Shown here in pieces: positions 21,207 to 31,966 of a stretch of DNA of 64,000 bases. The stretch comes from Azorinus chamasolen (taxonomy: Eukaryota; Mollusca; Bivalvia; Cardiida; Solecurtidae). The notes below the pieces were generated by a model. It saw only the letters and a list, made by a program, of their open reading frames with translations. It had not been told where the DNA came from and did not search any database. The first letter of the stretch is position 1, and each line of letters starts with the position of its first letter. Where the stretch lies: contig OY755239.1 in assembly GCA_963576725.1 (NCBI GenBank), forward strand, positions 58,125,453 to 58,189,452, given 5' to 3'. The position numbers and the translations under genes are program-made.

Positions 21207-21898
21207 TACTAAGGAGTATTTATTTATTTATTTCAGTCTCATATGTATACACACATGCAGTAACAACAGACATATATAATCAAACCGCCAAACGGTGTAT
21301 AAGACCATTCTATAAAAAGTTATAAGAGACCATACACATCACACATGAATACAATATTTACTCACACTATATACAGTGTCAATGAAACCAGTTACTGGTC
21401 GCTAATCGCTGAAAAGATGAATACAAATTGCTTAAAAAATCGGCAAGGTAAATTTTGACCATGAAAACACAACCCAAAAACGCATAACCAAAGAAAACAA
21501 AAGTTTTAAGCGATTATTTAACCCCTTTGGTCAGATAAAATGGCACTGATTAGCAACCGGTACTGGTTGGACATAAAAGAATACACGAGGGATAGGCTAA
21601 GAGAATATCTGCATTATTTACATAAAAAGGAAGATCTTCTATTTAAAATATTAAAGGAGGTTTTGGCACTGTCTCTGATCATGTGAGGTTTGGTAAATAC
21701 AACTTGTAACTTGTTTCGTAACACTTAATAAAGAAAACGTACTTGATACTTCTTGTGTTGCCTTTTCAAAGAGGCCATCACGAATATCATGGTATAAAGG
21801 ACAGTGAAGGATAATGTGTAACTCTGACTCTACCTCGTCACAGAAAATACACAGTCTATCATTGTGTGCCAGGTTCTCATATCGACCTGTTTCTAATC
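21207..21898 (-). repeat. Tandem array body 2 with LINE 3' fragment
   Basis: Second body, differing from body 1 by scattered substitutions and small indels. Both bodies begin TACTAAGGAGTATTTAT straight after TTAA, which sets the repeat unit at about 945 bp. Confidence 0.8.
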
Positions 21899-21899
21899 T
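21651..21899 (-). pseudogene. LINE reverse-transcriptase C-terminal zinc-knuckle (zf-RVT type) fragment
   Basis: An 82-codon minus-strand frame without a start codon. It begins RLETGRYENLAHNDRLCIFC and continues DEVESELHIILHC, giving C-x2-C-x7-H-x4-C at residues 17, 20, 28 and 33. That spacing plus the preceding ETGRY motif is characteristic of the zinc-binding tail downstream of non-LTR reverse transcriptases. The frame ends at TAA (21651-21653). A +1 shift near the end would continue AKTSFNILNRR to another stop, suggesting a late frameshift. The polymerase and endonuclease domains are absent, replaced abruptly by the TTAA-B element. It is a dead 3' fragment. I cannot name the LINE clade. 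Confidence 0.75.
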
Positions 21900-22148
21900 T
21901 AACCCTTCGCTTGCTGAATTTTAAGATACATTTCTCCTTCTTTACCCATGCCCTGTTGTATAATTACATATATCTTCACTGTGTACAAGTATTTCGCCGT
22001 GCAATCACTGCTGTGGAGTGCACTGGTTGCACAATCAACTTGTAAATAGTGCAGACCCTGATGAGACAGCTCCTGCAGGAGCTGTCTCATCTGGGTCTTC
22101 ACTATTTACAGGTAGGTATATTGACGTGAATAGCAAGCGAATGGTTAT
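21899..22148 (+). mobile_element. TTAA-B MITE, tandem copy 3
   Basis: TTAA at 21899-21902; the right end is mutated to TTAT (22145-22148). Downstream sequence differs from the array bodies, so this is the array's right edge. Confidence 0.85.
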
Positions 22149-22319
22149 AGGTGCAACCTCACATCTTAATTTACAAGAAGCTGCACGATGTTTAAATGGC
22201 AATCTCATTTTACAATACATTTCAGCAGGGAAAAGTGCAATGCGCGTCGTTTATAATTTTCGTTTATCGAACTTGTCACAAATGTTTGAATACAAGTCAC
22301 GCACAATCTATTGAGTTAT

Positions 22320-22830
22320 TGAACACTATTGAAAATGTTTATCTCTCAAAAGTTTAACAACTCTATGTTGTTTATTAATGAAAATCTATGAGTGTTAATA
22401 ACTTTGTAACGGACACTTTGAATCAAATAATGTTTTACTTTTAGTACTAAACAACTCAAGAAGATCATATAGTTTGTAACGTTTTTGTATTTCGACCGAC
22501 TGTTGCCAAGTTGATTGATATGTCGTCTGCGCCCAGTTTGTATCTGGGTTAAATTAATGCACAAAGCAGTGCTCAACATTTATTGGACATTTATCACACA
22601 TGCTAAATACGGTCATTTCACATGTTTAATTTGTTATAAACCATTGCTGGAAGTGTTTATGAGTCAACATATCGTTGCTATTATTAATCAAATCCGAAAG
22701 ACATTTTTTATATAAATTATGTGTTGTTGTTGTTTTTTTCGACAAATTGAAGACGGTGAAAATGTATTGATCCGTTTGCTTTCGTCCCTCGGGCAGTTAA
22801 ATAACAAAACATTGCACCGCACCATTACGA
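22320..22830. repeat. Dispersed repeat, second copy
   Basis: Matches 18235-18490 at both ends (AAATGTTTATCTCTCAAA and GGCAGTTAAATAACAAAAC) but is longer. It probably contains extra sequence or the first copy has lost some. Confidence 0.45.
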
Positions 22831-22880
22831 GTGGCCTCCTGCAAATGTGCAACCAAAACAACAACAGCAACAACAACGGA

Positions 22881-23078
22881 TTAACCCTTCACTCGCCGTA
22901 AAACTATATTATCCACTCCAATGTGAATCTAGTACAAATTTTGACTACTTCCGTTCTCAATAAGGTACTGTAAGACTATTGACCGATTGTCAAACAACGT
23001 AAACGATGTTTAAGACACAAAGTTACTCCAATCGTTTGCAAATGTGGGTCAATTTCCGGTTAGCCAGCTAAGGGTTAA
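22881..23078. mobile_element. Piggybac-like TTAA MITE without hairpin core
   Basis: TTAACCCTTCACTCGCC at the left and TAGCCAGCTAAGGGTTAA at the right. The middle includes ATTGACCGATTGTCAAACAA as in TTAA-D tails, but no strong central hairpin. Confidence 0.6.
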
Positions 23079-23114
23079 TGTTCCATTTGTAAAGGCCATT
23101 AAAATAACATACGA

Positions 23115-23540
23115 GCGCATCGAACATGAATGCACCAGATTCGTCTAATTAGTGCAACACGGTTTAGAGCTACAGATAAGAATGCAGCCTATTCAAATCG
23201 TTATTTCTTCACCAAACCCTATACTGGGACCACTCGTTGTAACCCGTAGTCACAGTATAGGTTTTTGGTGGAAAGTAAAGGCGTTATTTTTGAAAATGTT
23301 GGAATTTACGCACGCGGACAACGAACATGAATGCACCACATTCGTCTGACTAATTAGTATAACACAATTTAGAGCTATAGATAAGGGTGCGTACCCAACT
23401 ACTAAAATCGTTATTTCTCCACGATGCCCTATACTGTGGCCACTCTTTAGAATCGTGTCGAAGATATATAAGGTTCGGTGGAAACATAAAGCAGTTATTC
23501 TTGACAATATTGAAACTTACGTACCATATCTGGACCTCTG
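23115..23540. repeat. Tandem duplication containing two hAT-type MITE copies
   Basis: GAACATGAATGCACCA, ATTCGTCT and a TTAGAGCTA start recur about 206 bp apart. The first MITE (23164-23318) is cut short at its right end; the second (23370-23540) ends TATCTGGACCTCTG. Confidence 0.7.
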
Positions 23541-24890
23541 AATCGTCGGTATGTTCAATATAATGTTGTGACACCAATGTCTGTATTTAGAATACTTACA
23601 TTGTATATGTATGTCTATTATGTACTCATATTCAATAGTAAATCTAAAATACTTTTAAATGACCTAAGCTAGTGGATTGCTGTATATATTATCATGCAGG
23701 CATACTGTTTCATTCCAGTTCATAGCAGTGTGCAATGTTCGGGTGATAGTTTTAATTCCCTGCTACTGATTGGTTTGCGCATTAACTTTTTTTTTTAATA
23801 TGTATCTATGTATATTAAGTGTTAAAACTGCATTCTATGCCGACAATGTATTCTTCAATGTCGAATTTGAAGCTACGTATCCCCGTTACCACCCTTATCG
23901 CAAGTACTTAAGGTAAGGAATGTGTCTAAGGCATGTTTCCTAAATGTGGCTCTTATTCGTCAGGCAATGGATGCCGCGGTGTGTATCTGATAATAAATAC
24001 ATAAATATGCAAAGACCGTAGGATATTTGCGCATTTAAGTCTATCGAAATAGTACTAGAAACTCGGATTGATTATGTGATTGAACCTATAAAGTACAAAC
24101 AATTCACAATGTTAATTTGTATCCGAGTTATACAATTGTATTCGTATTCCGTATTTATTTCGTACATCCTGGTTATAATGTTGAACAAATATATATAGAA
24201 AATACATTTATATTTATCGTTCAATCATTTGAGAAACTACTGGCCGAGTCCCAAACAGTTAAACATGATGCGGATGATGGTATATGATGCTGTATAATGC
24301 CTATACCGGCATTCCTTCTTTTCAATCGTAAAGGACGCAACACTATTCTGGCTGAATCACTGCCAATTGAAAGTTCAGAGTAACACAATGGTATACAGTG
24401 CAACAGTAATAATAGCTTGAGCGAAGCCAAACTTTCCGATTGTTTGTGTGACAAACGATAGGAATAATGCCATGGCCGATGCAAGAACGTATGCCTAAAC
24501 CCTTACTGTAAGGGACACGAATCACTACTCCTAGGGGAGCGCTCTCATCCTTGTCTGCAATGTTTGTCATGGTACACTTTTCTTTTTAAAGAATCCCTAA
24601 ATTATAAGCTTGACCTGTTTGAATTTTGGAATAGTCTATTTGAAAAGGCAGCGTTGTAAGGGTTAACTACTGAATGCGGGCGCCTTGTTTGTTTATTACC
24701 GAAAGTTCATTGTTATTACAGTATCGTATGATATTAAAATGTAGGTGAACTAGATTTTAAGCTGAGCAGCAAAGCTTAATGTGTTATAATAATCTCAACA
24801 ATGACGAATGAGATGCTTATGATGCAATCCACGGATAGCTGGAAGATTATTCCACTCAACCAAAAGAGCAAATTAATCCTACATAATATT
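23541..24890. other. No supported gene or repeat
   Basis: Frames at 24221-24484 and 24343-24570 (both minus) show no domain. A TTAA-D-like tail (GAGAAACTACTGGCCGAGTC) occurs near 24231. Confidence 0.45.
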
Positions 24891-24891
24891 A

Positions 24892-25035
24892 TTAACCTTT
24901 AGCTTGCTATGGGCGGGTGAGTGGATACCTATTCAAACAGTTTGGATCATCGGGATCCAAACTGTTTGACACCCTGGTTGCATTTTGGTAGACACATTGA
25001 TTATAGCTAGTCTGAACTTTTAGGTCGGTTATACA
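24892..25035. repeat. TTAA-D MITE, right part lost
   Basis: TTAACCTTTAGCTTGCTATG start, then AAACAGTTTGGATCATCGGG: the hairpin apex is deleted so the arms meet. Homology fades near 25035. Confidence 0.6.
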
Positions 25036-25546
25036 TATTAGAAGTTTACCCAAAAAATATGTTGAAGTCTCTACCGCCCCTTTGTTTACAATACTAATAT
25101 AAACTATGCATTAATGTTTATTCATTAAAGTGATATTGAGATCTGTCTTAAGGTATGGTTGTACTTAATATTTCGTTGACCCCCAGGTGATATTTCATGA
25201 CAAATATAGGTTCCCTGGAGATTGTATTTGATTTCCATTTTTCTGCCTGAGTATATATTGCACATCGATTCCGTGTACATTCTTGTCAGTTGCTGCAGTT
25301 GTTTGAATTGATATACATGTAATACGTGAGTTTACATAAACACTAGGGATTCAATTGCATGTACCTAAACACAAATTCAGATATGCTTATCTTTTGTATA
25401 GGCACTGGTATATTGGTTTCAATATGTTTGTTCTTATATGACTGGCATCTCAATTACTTCACACCATGCACTGTGTGTTCAAGGGAAACATATTACAATA
25501 CGTTTATATTTCGCCTTCCGACTTAAACATTTACTTAACGTTTTTA
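25036..25546. other. Nothing recognised
   Basis: AT-rich, with no recognised element or credible frame. Confidence 0.4.
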
Positions 25547-25778
25547 CCTTATATAAGCGTATTTGGACGCATTTGCAAACAGAGTAGACCCAGATCAGAC
25601 GGCTCCTGTATGACCAAGGCCTGTTCTGTTTGCTTATGGCGTAATATAGATTTGATGCTATGTCAGCTTCTGCGTGAACCAAACTGTCCTGTGTTCTTAT
25701 GCCATTATAACAAATACTATTTTTAATATCTATGACGTCATTATTTCCTACATGAATATTGATCAAGGAAAGGGTTAA
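25547..25778. mobile_element. TTAA-A MITE
   Basis: CATTTGCAAACAGAGTAGAC core with one hairpin arm replaced (GGCTCCTGTATGACCAAGGC). The right arm holds ATGACGTCATTATTTCC and ends GGAAAGGGTTAA. The left end is decayed. Confidence 0.7.
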
Positions 25779-25799
25779 AGAATATTCATGTAATAAATA

Positions 25800-25925
25800 A
25801 CGGGGTCCTGACTTGACTAAGAGCTTTCTGTATGACCTTCACCCTGCATTAAGCTGCCATCTGTTATAAAGACTGATAATGATACGTGTTTTACTTTTCG
25901 AACTATTGGGGTTTTACCTTACTTG
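25800..25925. repeat. TA-204 MITE fragment
   Basis: AAGAGCTTTCTGTATGACCT, ACCCTGCATTAAGCTGCCAT and a trailing GGGGTTTTACC, so the right half only. Confidence 0.5.
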
Positions 25926-26484
25926 AAAATATGGCCACGTGAAATACAAAATTACCTATCAATTGGGAAAATGTGTACCAATGTTTTGTACATGTATATT
26001 ATTCTGATATGCACATTATCTATCATAACACAGTTTGTGTGTGAGTCTCAAAACATATTTTGAAATAATGCAATGTATATTTGCGTAGTTTTGTGTTTTT
26101 GTCAATTCAAGACATTCCACTCATTCGCATGATATATCTCACAATGTGTCAACTTTTGCATGTGCGATACTCAGTTTGAATTACCAATTAGTGTCTAGAG
26201 CTTGAGAGCATGTCATACAATTACTTCACCACCCAGTCTAGACAAATATACTTATATGCTATATCTCTCAAAAATCGACCACTTTATGATTCACATTGAT
26301 GTCTTTATAAACATGCAGTTGCTTAACGCAGGAAGAAATATATTCGTTAAGCTATTGCCGACCGTTAAGACAACTTTTGTGGTCGTTTTAGAGGGGGTTA
26401 CTCTATTCTTATTGAAAGCAATTTAGTACAAGATAGATATTATTAGCTGTGTTTTACCAAAATGTTTGTTGATATCCAGATGAT
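25926..26484. other. Nothing recognised
   Basis: A 74-codon frame (26202-26426) has no signature. No repeat identified. Confidence 0.4.
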
Positions 26485-26485
26485 A

Positions 26486-26652
26486 TACAATCAAGTCTCT
26501 CTAATGCGACCACAGAAAAGAATGTCTAAATTGTAATACATAATTTTATAGGAACTCTTTGCATTACATTTCCAGTTCATGAAGTAACCACCTGCTTTTA
26601 AAGATTCATTTCATTTGAAGTACGTTGTCGCTTTGTTGAGGTTTTACTGTAT
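26486..26652. mobile_element. TA-204 type MITE, decayed
   Basis: TACAATCAAGTCTCTCTAAT at the left and GAGGTTTTACTGTA at the right. The middle keeps GGAACTCTTTGCATTACATT but the full hairpin is lost. Confidence 0.6.
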
Positions 26653-27051
26653 TTGTAGATAGTTTCAGCAGAGTAAAGAGGCAATGCCAACATTTATCAA
26701 ATGCAAAAAAGTAGCACATTCGGTATGTGGAGTTTGCTGCTTACCAAACATATATTGCCATCCATTATGATCGCGGGTGTTCTATAAAATATTGATTGGT
26801 GCAGGTGTGCCTTGACTTGCATTGAACATATTTTCACATTTCTTATATTAGATTAATCATATGTGGCTCCATTAAATCGCACTCTAAATTATCCATGACA
26901 GGTACCGTACATCTGTATAAAGCGGTCATTTGCACGAACTTTGATCCAATACAACCTGTATCAAGTGACCTTTAAGAATAAGTACTTATAGGCAGGTGGC
27001 AGCTCCGTGCAGAACAAAAGCTATGCAAAAAAATATCCAATGCGCTCAGGT

Positions 27052-27265
27052 TTAACCCTTTCGCTGCCAAACTCTATCGTGTGCTAACTTTATCGTCTGC
27101 TACAAATTTTCATTTTTTTATTTTCTTCATTTTTGTTTCAAAAACATAGCAACAGTAACAAACAGTTTGGATCCTGATGAGACGCCGAGTTCCTCGGCGT
27201 CTCATCTGGATCCAAACTGTTTGCATAGGTAATCACAGATCCGGCATTGGCAGCGAAAGGGTTAA
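27052..27265. mobile_element. TTAA-D MITE (CCCTTTCGCTGCC subtype), complete
   Basis: TTAA at 27052-27055 and 27262-27265; 214 bp. Ends CCCTTTCGCTGCCAAACTC and ATTGGCAGCGAAAGGG. The hairpin pairs CAAACAGTTTGGATCCTGAT with its complement around GCCGAGTTCCTCGGC. It is almost identical to 40158-40371 and is likely young. Confidence 0.85.
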
Positions 27266-27280
27266 TAAATAAGTAATCAC

Positions 27281-27532
27281 TTAACCCTATCCTCCATATA
27301 AACGCATTTTCATGCATTTGCAAACAGAGTAGACCCAGATCAGACGGCTCCTATAGGAGCCGTCTGGTCAGGGTCTGCTCTGTTTGTTAATGGAAATTAG
27401 TACATCGGTTTATTTGGTTTCTAACATGGCTACAATGTTACACCTTCCATATTTCATTATAACTTTTTTGTCCATGGATATTCAGTAGGTATTGAAAATT
27501 GGACTAAATATACAACAGGGAAAGGGGGTTAA
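27281..27532. mobile_element. TTAA-A MITE, second right-arm type
   Basis: TTAA at 27281-27284 and 27529-27532. The left end and core match other TTAA-A copies (perfect GGCTCCTATAGGAGCC). The right arm (TAACATGGCTACAATGTTAC, GGATATTCAGTAGGTATTGA) matches 42811-42990 and 53526-53773 only. Confidence 0.8.
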
Positions 27533-27711
27533 AGGAGGGTATACAGTTAACGCAAGTGAGAAACTGCACCGTCTCGAAAAACATGTGACGAGTCTCTGGG
27601 GAAATTGTGATATATTAATATACAGCTGCAGATACTCAAATGCACGCAACTGCTATCTATTGAAAAAAACCCACACTGCCATCATTTTGTCACAAGACGA
27701 GAGTCTGTTTA

Positions 27712-27778
27712 ACATTTTCAGATTGGATCCAGATGAGATACTGAGTAACTCAAGATGCAGACTGTGTGACACTCATAT
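27712..27778. repeat. TTAA-D core fragment
   Basis: CAGATTGGATCCAGATGAGA, then CTGAGTAACTCAAGATGCAG; no ends visible. Confidence 0.45.
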
Positions 27779-28017
27779 ATTATTCATGTGAAGGGATGAA
27801 CGATAACTCCACTCTGATACCTGAAGCAGGAGACAATTTTAGCAGACTAAATTTATTTGACGGAGAAAGTGCACACTCGTGTATTCTCGGTGCCTCGTCT
27901 GGTTCCTTACTACCACACTTTGTAATGTTTGACAGTGATGTATATTTGAAAACAAAGTTTACCTAATATTATTATATGTTTATATTCTACAAATCCATAT
28001 GTTTTAGACAATACAAC

Positions 28018-28565
28018 TACAGCTGAACTTCGATCTCTCTACCTTTAACCCATTCCCTCATATTGACGACTTTTGACGACTCTGTAAAAGTCACTTTGTG
28101 AAACCATTGTGATAAATAGAGCATTTGCTCCTATAGGAGCAAATGCTCTATCTATCAAAATGGTTTCAAACTACAAAATTCCAAAACTTTCCTTTTCTCT
28201 AGTTAATGCTCCTTTTCGGTAAATTTATTCAAAGATGTTGTATCTAAAAATAGCATGAGGGAATGGGTTAAGGACCATACAAATTACTCCGATCATACAA
28301 ATAACTTCGAGATAACAGAGACGAAAGTCGTCCGAATTCTAATTTTTCTAGTTCAGGTCGAAAGTAATGCGAAAGCTCCTTTCCTACATGATATTTCAGC
28401 ATTACTTTCGACCTGCGTTAAGCTTTCACATATGCTTCTAGATATGCACAGTGATACCTTTCTGTAGCGAACAATTCTGTATTGTAATTTTAGATGGACT
28501 GAACTCTTACTTCGAGTTATCTCGAAGTTCGAGTTATCCTAGATCGAAATATCGAAGCTCAACTG
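28018..28565. mobile_element. TA-315 MITE interrupted by a TTAA-C MITE
   Basis: Left end TACAGCTGAACTTCGATC; after the insert it resumes GGACCATACAAATTACTCC and ends CGAAGCTCAACTG. The inner hairpin (CAGGTCGAAAGTAATGCGAA with its complement) and the block ACTTCGAGTTATCTCGAAGT match the complete copies at 41891 and 55504. Confidence 0.8.
28045..28271. mobile_element. TTAA-C MITE nested in TA-315
   Basis: TTAA at 28045-28048 and 28268-28271. Ends CCCATTCCCTCATATTGACG and AGCATGAGGGAATGGG. Perfect hairpin GAGCATTTGCTCCTA with its complement. It splits the host element exactly at a TTAA, the piggyBac-type signature. Confidence 0.85.
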
Positions 28566-28671
28566 AGGTTTATTTTAAAATCAAAGCAACAGCTGTTGAA
28601 ATTAATCTTGTTGGAATAGTACAGCATTCATGGTGAATATGTACCACACAAATGACTACTGTAGTATTCGG

Positions 28672-28860
28672 CAGAGCTACAGAAAAAGGTGCGTACTTAA
28701 GTACTAAAATAGTCACTTCTCCACCAAACCGTATACTCTGGCCACTCTGTAGAGTCGTCTCGAAGAGACGATTCTAACGGGTGGTCAAAGTGTAGGGTTT
28801 GGTGGAGATATATATTAGCTATTCTTGAAATTGCTGAAATTTACGCATCTTATCCGGACA
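28672..28860. mobile_element. hAT-type MITE
   Basis: CAGAGCTACAG start, central ATCGTCTCGAAGAGACGATT-like hairpin, and an end decayed to ATCTTATCCGGA. Confidence 0.7.
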
Positions 28861-28923
28861 AAAAGTCTTTCATAAATTCCTTCATCGTTAGTTTGGATCG
28901 TGATTTACTTGTACTTGGCTAGT

Positions 28924-29155
28924 TTAATCCTTCGCTTGCTATTCACGTCAATATACCTACCTGTAAATAGTGAAGACCCAGGAGCTGTCTCATCAGGGTC
29001 TGCACTATTTACAAGTTGGTTGTGCAACCAGTGCACTCCACAGCAGTGATTGCACAGCGAAATACTTGTACACGGTGAAGTTATTTGTACTTATACAACA
29101 GGGCATGGGTAACGAAGGAGAAATGTATCTTAAACTTCAGCAAGAGAAGGGTTAC
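28924..29155 (-). mobile_element. TTAA-B MITE, reverse orientation, one hairpin arm deleted
   Basis: Starts TTAATCCTTCGCTTGCTATT (the family's right end) and finishes AGAGAAGGGTTAC. ACCCAGGAGCTGTCTCATCA shows that the first hairpin arm is missing. Confidence 0.75.
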
Positions 29156-29400
29156 CAATGTTCACTCACGCATTGTTCAAGTTGTCTACCTAGAAAGTGC
29201 GTGCAAATGACGATGATGAAGCTACAGTTCGTTACATTATTCCTCGCATGTAGCTACCATATCGGTGTGAAATACCTCAAGGTGCAATACGCTTGTGTTG
29301 TAAATATTTTACCAAGCCTGTCCATTTAAGACTGCAATGCAAGTTAAACAAATGACACTCGCTGCTGGTGTTATGAATAATTATACTATGCTGGCCCTGC

Positions 29401-29612
29401 GTAACCCTAAACTCCACAAATATGCATTTGCAAACAGAGTAGACATAGACAATGGTCTGTTTTGTGTTCTTATGAAATAATAGATATGATTTTACAGTTT
29501 CCCCAATGGTCAAATATCTCGGAGTTCGTGTACCATTATAAAAACTAATCTAATTAATATTTATGAAGTCGTATATTTCTGAAATGAATGTTCATGAAGT
29601 ATAGGGCTACTC
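29401..29612. repeat. TTAA-A MITE, hairpin lost
   Basis: CATTTGCAAACAGAGTAGAC core followed directly by AATGGTCTGTTTTGTG. The right arm ATGATTTTACAGTTTCC and TAATTAATATTTATGA are conserved. Confidence 0.6.
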
Positions 29613-29714
29613 CTTAAAGTGAAGATGAACAGCATTTCACTCGTCCTTCGTAGGTATTATATGATTTACATAAACATTTTTCATTATTGAAAGAAATCTA
29701 TTATAATACCTTAT

Positions 29715-29847
29715 TTAACCCATTCCCTCGTAGGCTATTTTTAGACCCAACCTCTTTGAATAAATCTACCAAAAAGGAACATTTACTAGAAAAAAGGAAA
29801 ATGTTAAAATTTGTGTAATATTGAAACCATCGTGATAAATAGATAAG
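29715..29847. repeat. TTAA-C MITE, truncated
   Basis: TTAACCCATTCCCTCGTAGG start in reverse orientation, running to the first hairpin arm (GAAACCATCGTGATAAATAG), where it stops. Confidence 0.65.
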
Positions 29848-29888
29848 CCTGTAGCTGGAAGAGCTACAGTTTTAAACTGGATACCATG

Positions 29889-30095
29889 TACAGTAAAACC
29901 CCGCTAATACGACCACCTAAAAGAGGTATTATTCTGGGTGCTAGATGCAGGTGGTAGCTTAATGCAGGACAAAAGTAATGCAGAAAGCTCCTAGAGGAGC
30001 TTTCTGCATTACTTTTGTCCTGCATTAAACAACCACCTGCTTATAAAACACCTATGCTTTTCCTTAAGTGGTCGCATTAGCGGGGTTCTACTGTA
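29889..30095. mobile_element. TA-204 MITE, complete
   Basis: TA at 29889-29890 and 30094-30095 around 203 bp. Ends CAGTAAAACCCCGCTAATAC and AGCGGGGTTCTACTG. The hairpin is nearly perfect (AGGACAAAAGTAATGCAGAA, apex AGCTCCTAGAGGAGCT). Confidence 0.85.
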
Positions 30096-30242
30096 CATGT
30101 ATCCCTTTCAAACATTGCCACCGGATACCAAATGGGTTTTTTCAGCAGTACTTTAGCATTCTAAGTTGTCCCACCTGATATGGAGTAATGGTCTTTCAAC
30201 TTTCAGTCATTTGTCGGGCGTATTTCGTGACATTTTGCACTC

Positions 30243-30244
<2 letters not shown>

Positions 30245-30288
<44 letters not shown>
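30245..30288. repeat. (ATT)n microsatellite
   Basis: About 14 ATT units, ending exactly at the start of the next MITE. Confidence 0.9.
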
Positions 30289-30468
30289 CAGAGCTACATA
30301 CTCAAATACTAAAATCGTTATTTATTCACCAATCCTATACTGTGACCACTCTTTAGAATGGTCCCTTCGAGAAAAGTCAAAAGAGTGACCACAGTATAGG
30401 GTTCGGTGAAGAAATAAAGGAGTTATTCTTGAAAATGTTTGAATGTGTGCATCTTATCTTGACCTCTC
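30289..30468. mobile_element. hAT-type MITE next to the ATT run
   Basis: CAGAGCTACATACTCAAATA start, hairpin CACTCTTTAGAATGGTCCCT with its complement, end near TCTTGACCTCT. Flanking TTATTATT on both sides fits an insertion into, or duplication of, ATT repeats. Confidence 0.65.
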
Positions 30469-30760
30469 GTTATTATTTAATAATAATTAGTATTGTTACA
30501 TAACCGTAACCGTTATTTGAGCAGTATTTATTTTCATATTCAGAATAAGTCTAAGACTTCTTTGTGACTACTGACTCAAAGTACACGGACGGAAAGTGTT
30601 ACAAACAGCTTACTTGATACAGTTTTACGCCAAAGTATGTTCGTTTGATCGCAACGTGAAATATATAAATATAAATTGGATTCGATATAATCCAGGCTTT
30701 ACTTATTCCGTCTAATATGTATATCGTAGGAGGTCGTATCATATCAACGGGAGTAGGATT

Positions 30761-31105
30761 ACCTTGATATCAGGACATCGTCGTTGTACAGCAGACTATT
30801 GCTTAAGCGAACATATCAATTATCTACATGGGAGTTTTAAAAAGTAGCTGGTTGCTTAATGCAGGACACAAGTAATGCAGAAAGTGCCTATAGTAGCTTT
30901 CTATGTAGCTGTTTTCCTGCATTAAGCTAAGCCCTGCATTAGGAATACAGAATAATACTTCTCTTGAGTGGTCATAACAGAGGGACGTTACTGTATAAAA
31001 ATGTTCTTTGCTGTCAATTTTATTATGCTGCATGATAAATGGTTGGGAGACTCGGCGCCACGGGATACTTATCTGATGCACTGTTGCGGAATTCACATAA
31101 AAGAT
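30761..31105. repeat. Dispersed repeat, copy interrupted by a TA-204 MITE
   Basis: TACCTTGATATCAGGACATC matches 8667 onward. Downstream of the insert, GTTCTTTGCTGTC and TTATCTGATGCAC match again. Confidence 0.7.
30787..30995. mobile_element. TA-204 MITE with decayed ends, nested
   Basis: 205 bp between TA at 30787-30788 and 30994-30995. The ends are mutated (CAGCAGACTATTGCTTAAGC) but the inner GGTTGCTTAATGCAGGACAC and AATGCAGAAAGTGCCTATAG are clear. Confidence 0.75.
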
Positions 31106-31162
31106 AACGTTAGATCTGCCTTTTGCAGAACAAATCTATTACATATGCATACAGTAACTTGA

Positions 31163-31370
31163 TACATATACTTTGCGCTAATATGGCCACTCAAACAAAG
31201 TTTAATTTGGGATTTATAAAACACGTGGCAGCTTTTTACAGGACAAAATTATACAGAAAGCTATGAGCTTTCTGACATACTATTGCCTTGTATTAAGCAA
31301 AATCCTACCTTTACAGACCCCTGCGTTAAAACACTATGTGGCGGCATTATCGAGACCTTAATTTGTATAA
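31163..31370. repeat. TA-204 type MITE, strongly decayed
   Basis: TTTACAGGACAAAATTATAC, AGAAAGCTATGAGCTTTCTG and GTATTAAGCAAAATCC keep the hairpin plan. TIRs are barely recognisable. Confidence 0.5.
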
Positions 31371-31600
31371 TGTATAAATGATTATAATTCAAAGTGCACA
31401 ATAAGTACAAATGAAACCAGGTTAACATGAATAATGTTGTTGTAATAGATAGTTGAAATAGATTTGAATGAGTTTTTATTCAGAAACGTTATGTGTGTTT
31501 TCGACTATATGTCAATTAGCACACTATATGCTCATTACCATACGGTTATATACACGATTGTCTATTTAGCCATTTAGTAACCATGAGTCACCTCAGCATT

Positions 31601-31966
31601 TACAGTGCTCCCTCTCTACAACGACACACTTTGGGATACGAATATTGTATGTGTTGTTCAGAGGGAGTTGTTATAGGGAGGGAAAATCAAACATAATTAG
31701 CTTGTTTGCAGATTCCCAGATAAAGTGTATTTCGAGAACTAAAACCGTTATGCCTCAACCAATCCCTATGCTGTGACCACTATTTAGAATTGTCACAAAG
31801 TGGCGATTCTTAAGAGTGGTAACAACATAGGGTTTGATGGAGGCATAAAGGAAATACGATGGAAAAAGGTTGTTTCTGGAGCCTTGTTGTTTCGGAAACA
31901 GTGACATGCGTTGTTGTAAGGAGGGAATCGTTATTGAGAGGGCCGTTGTAGGAAGGGAGCACTGTA
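31601..31966. mobile_element. TA-362 composite MITE, copy 1
   Basis: TA at 31601-31602 and 31965-31966. Ends CAGTGCTCCCTCTCTACAAC and AGGAAGGGAGCACTG; 362 bp. The interior (about 31710-31888) matches a whole hAT-type MITE: CCCAGATAAAGTGTATTTCG, CTGTGACCACTATTTAGAAT, then GGGTTTGATGGAGGCATAAA and CTGGAGCCTTG. A second copy with the same interior lies at 50367-50732. Confidence 0.85.

Noticed and set aside
23164..23540. A clean 8-bp target duplication for every hAT-type copy
   Set aside because: Only a few copies (17826, 18615, 52823) show it convincingly; most have decayed or truncated flanks.
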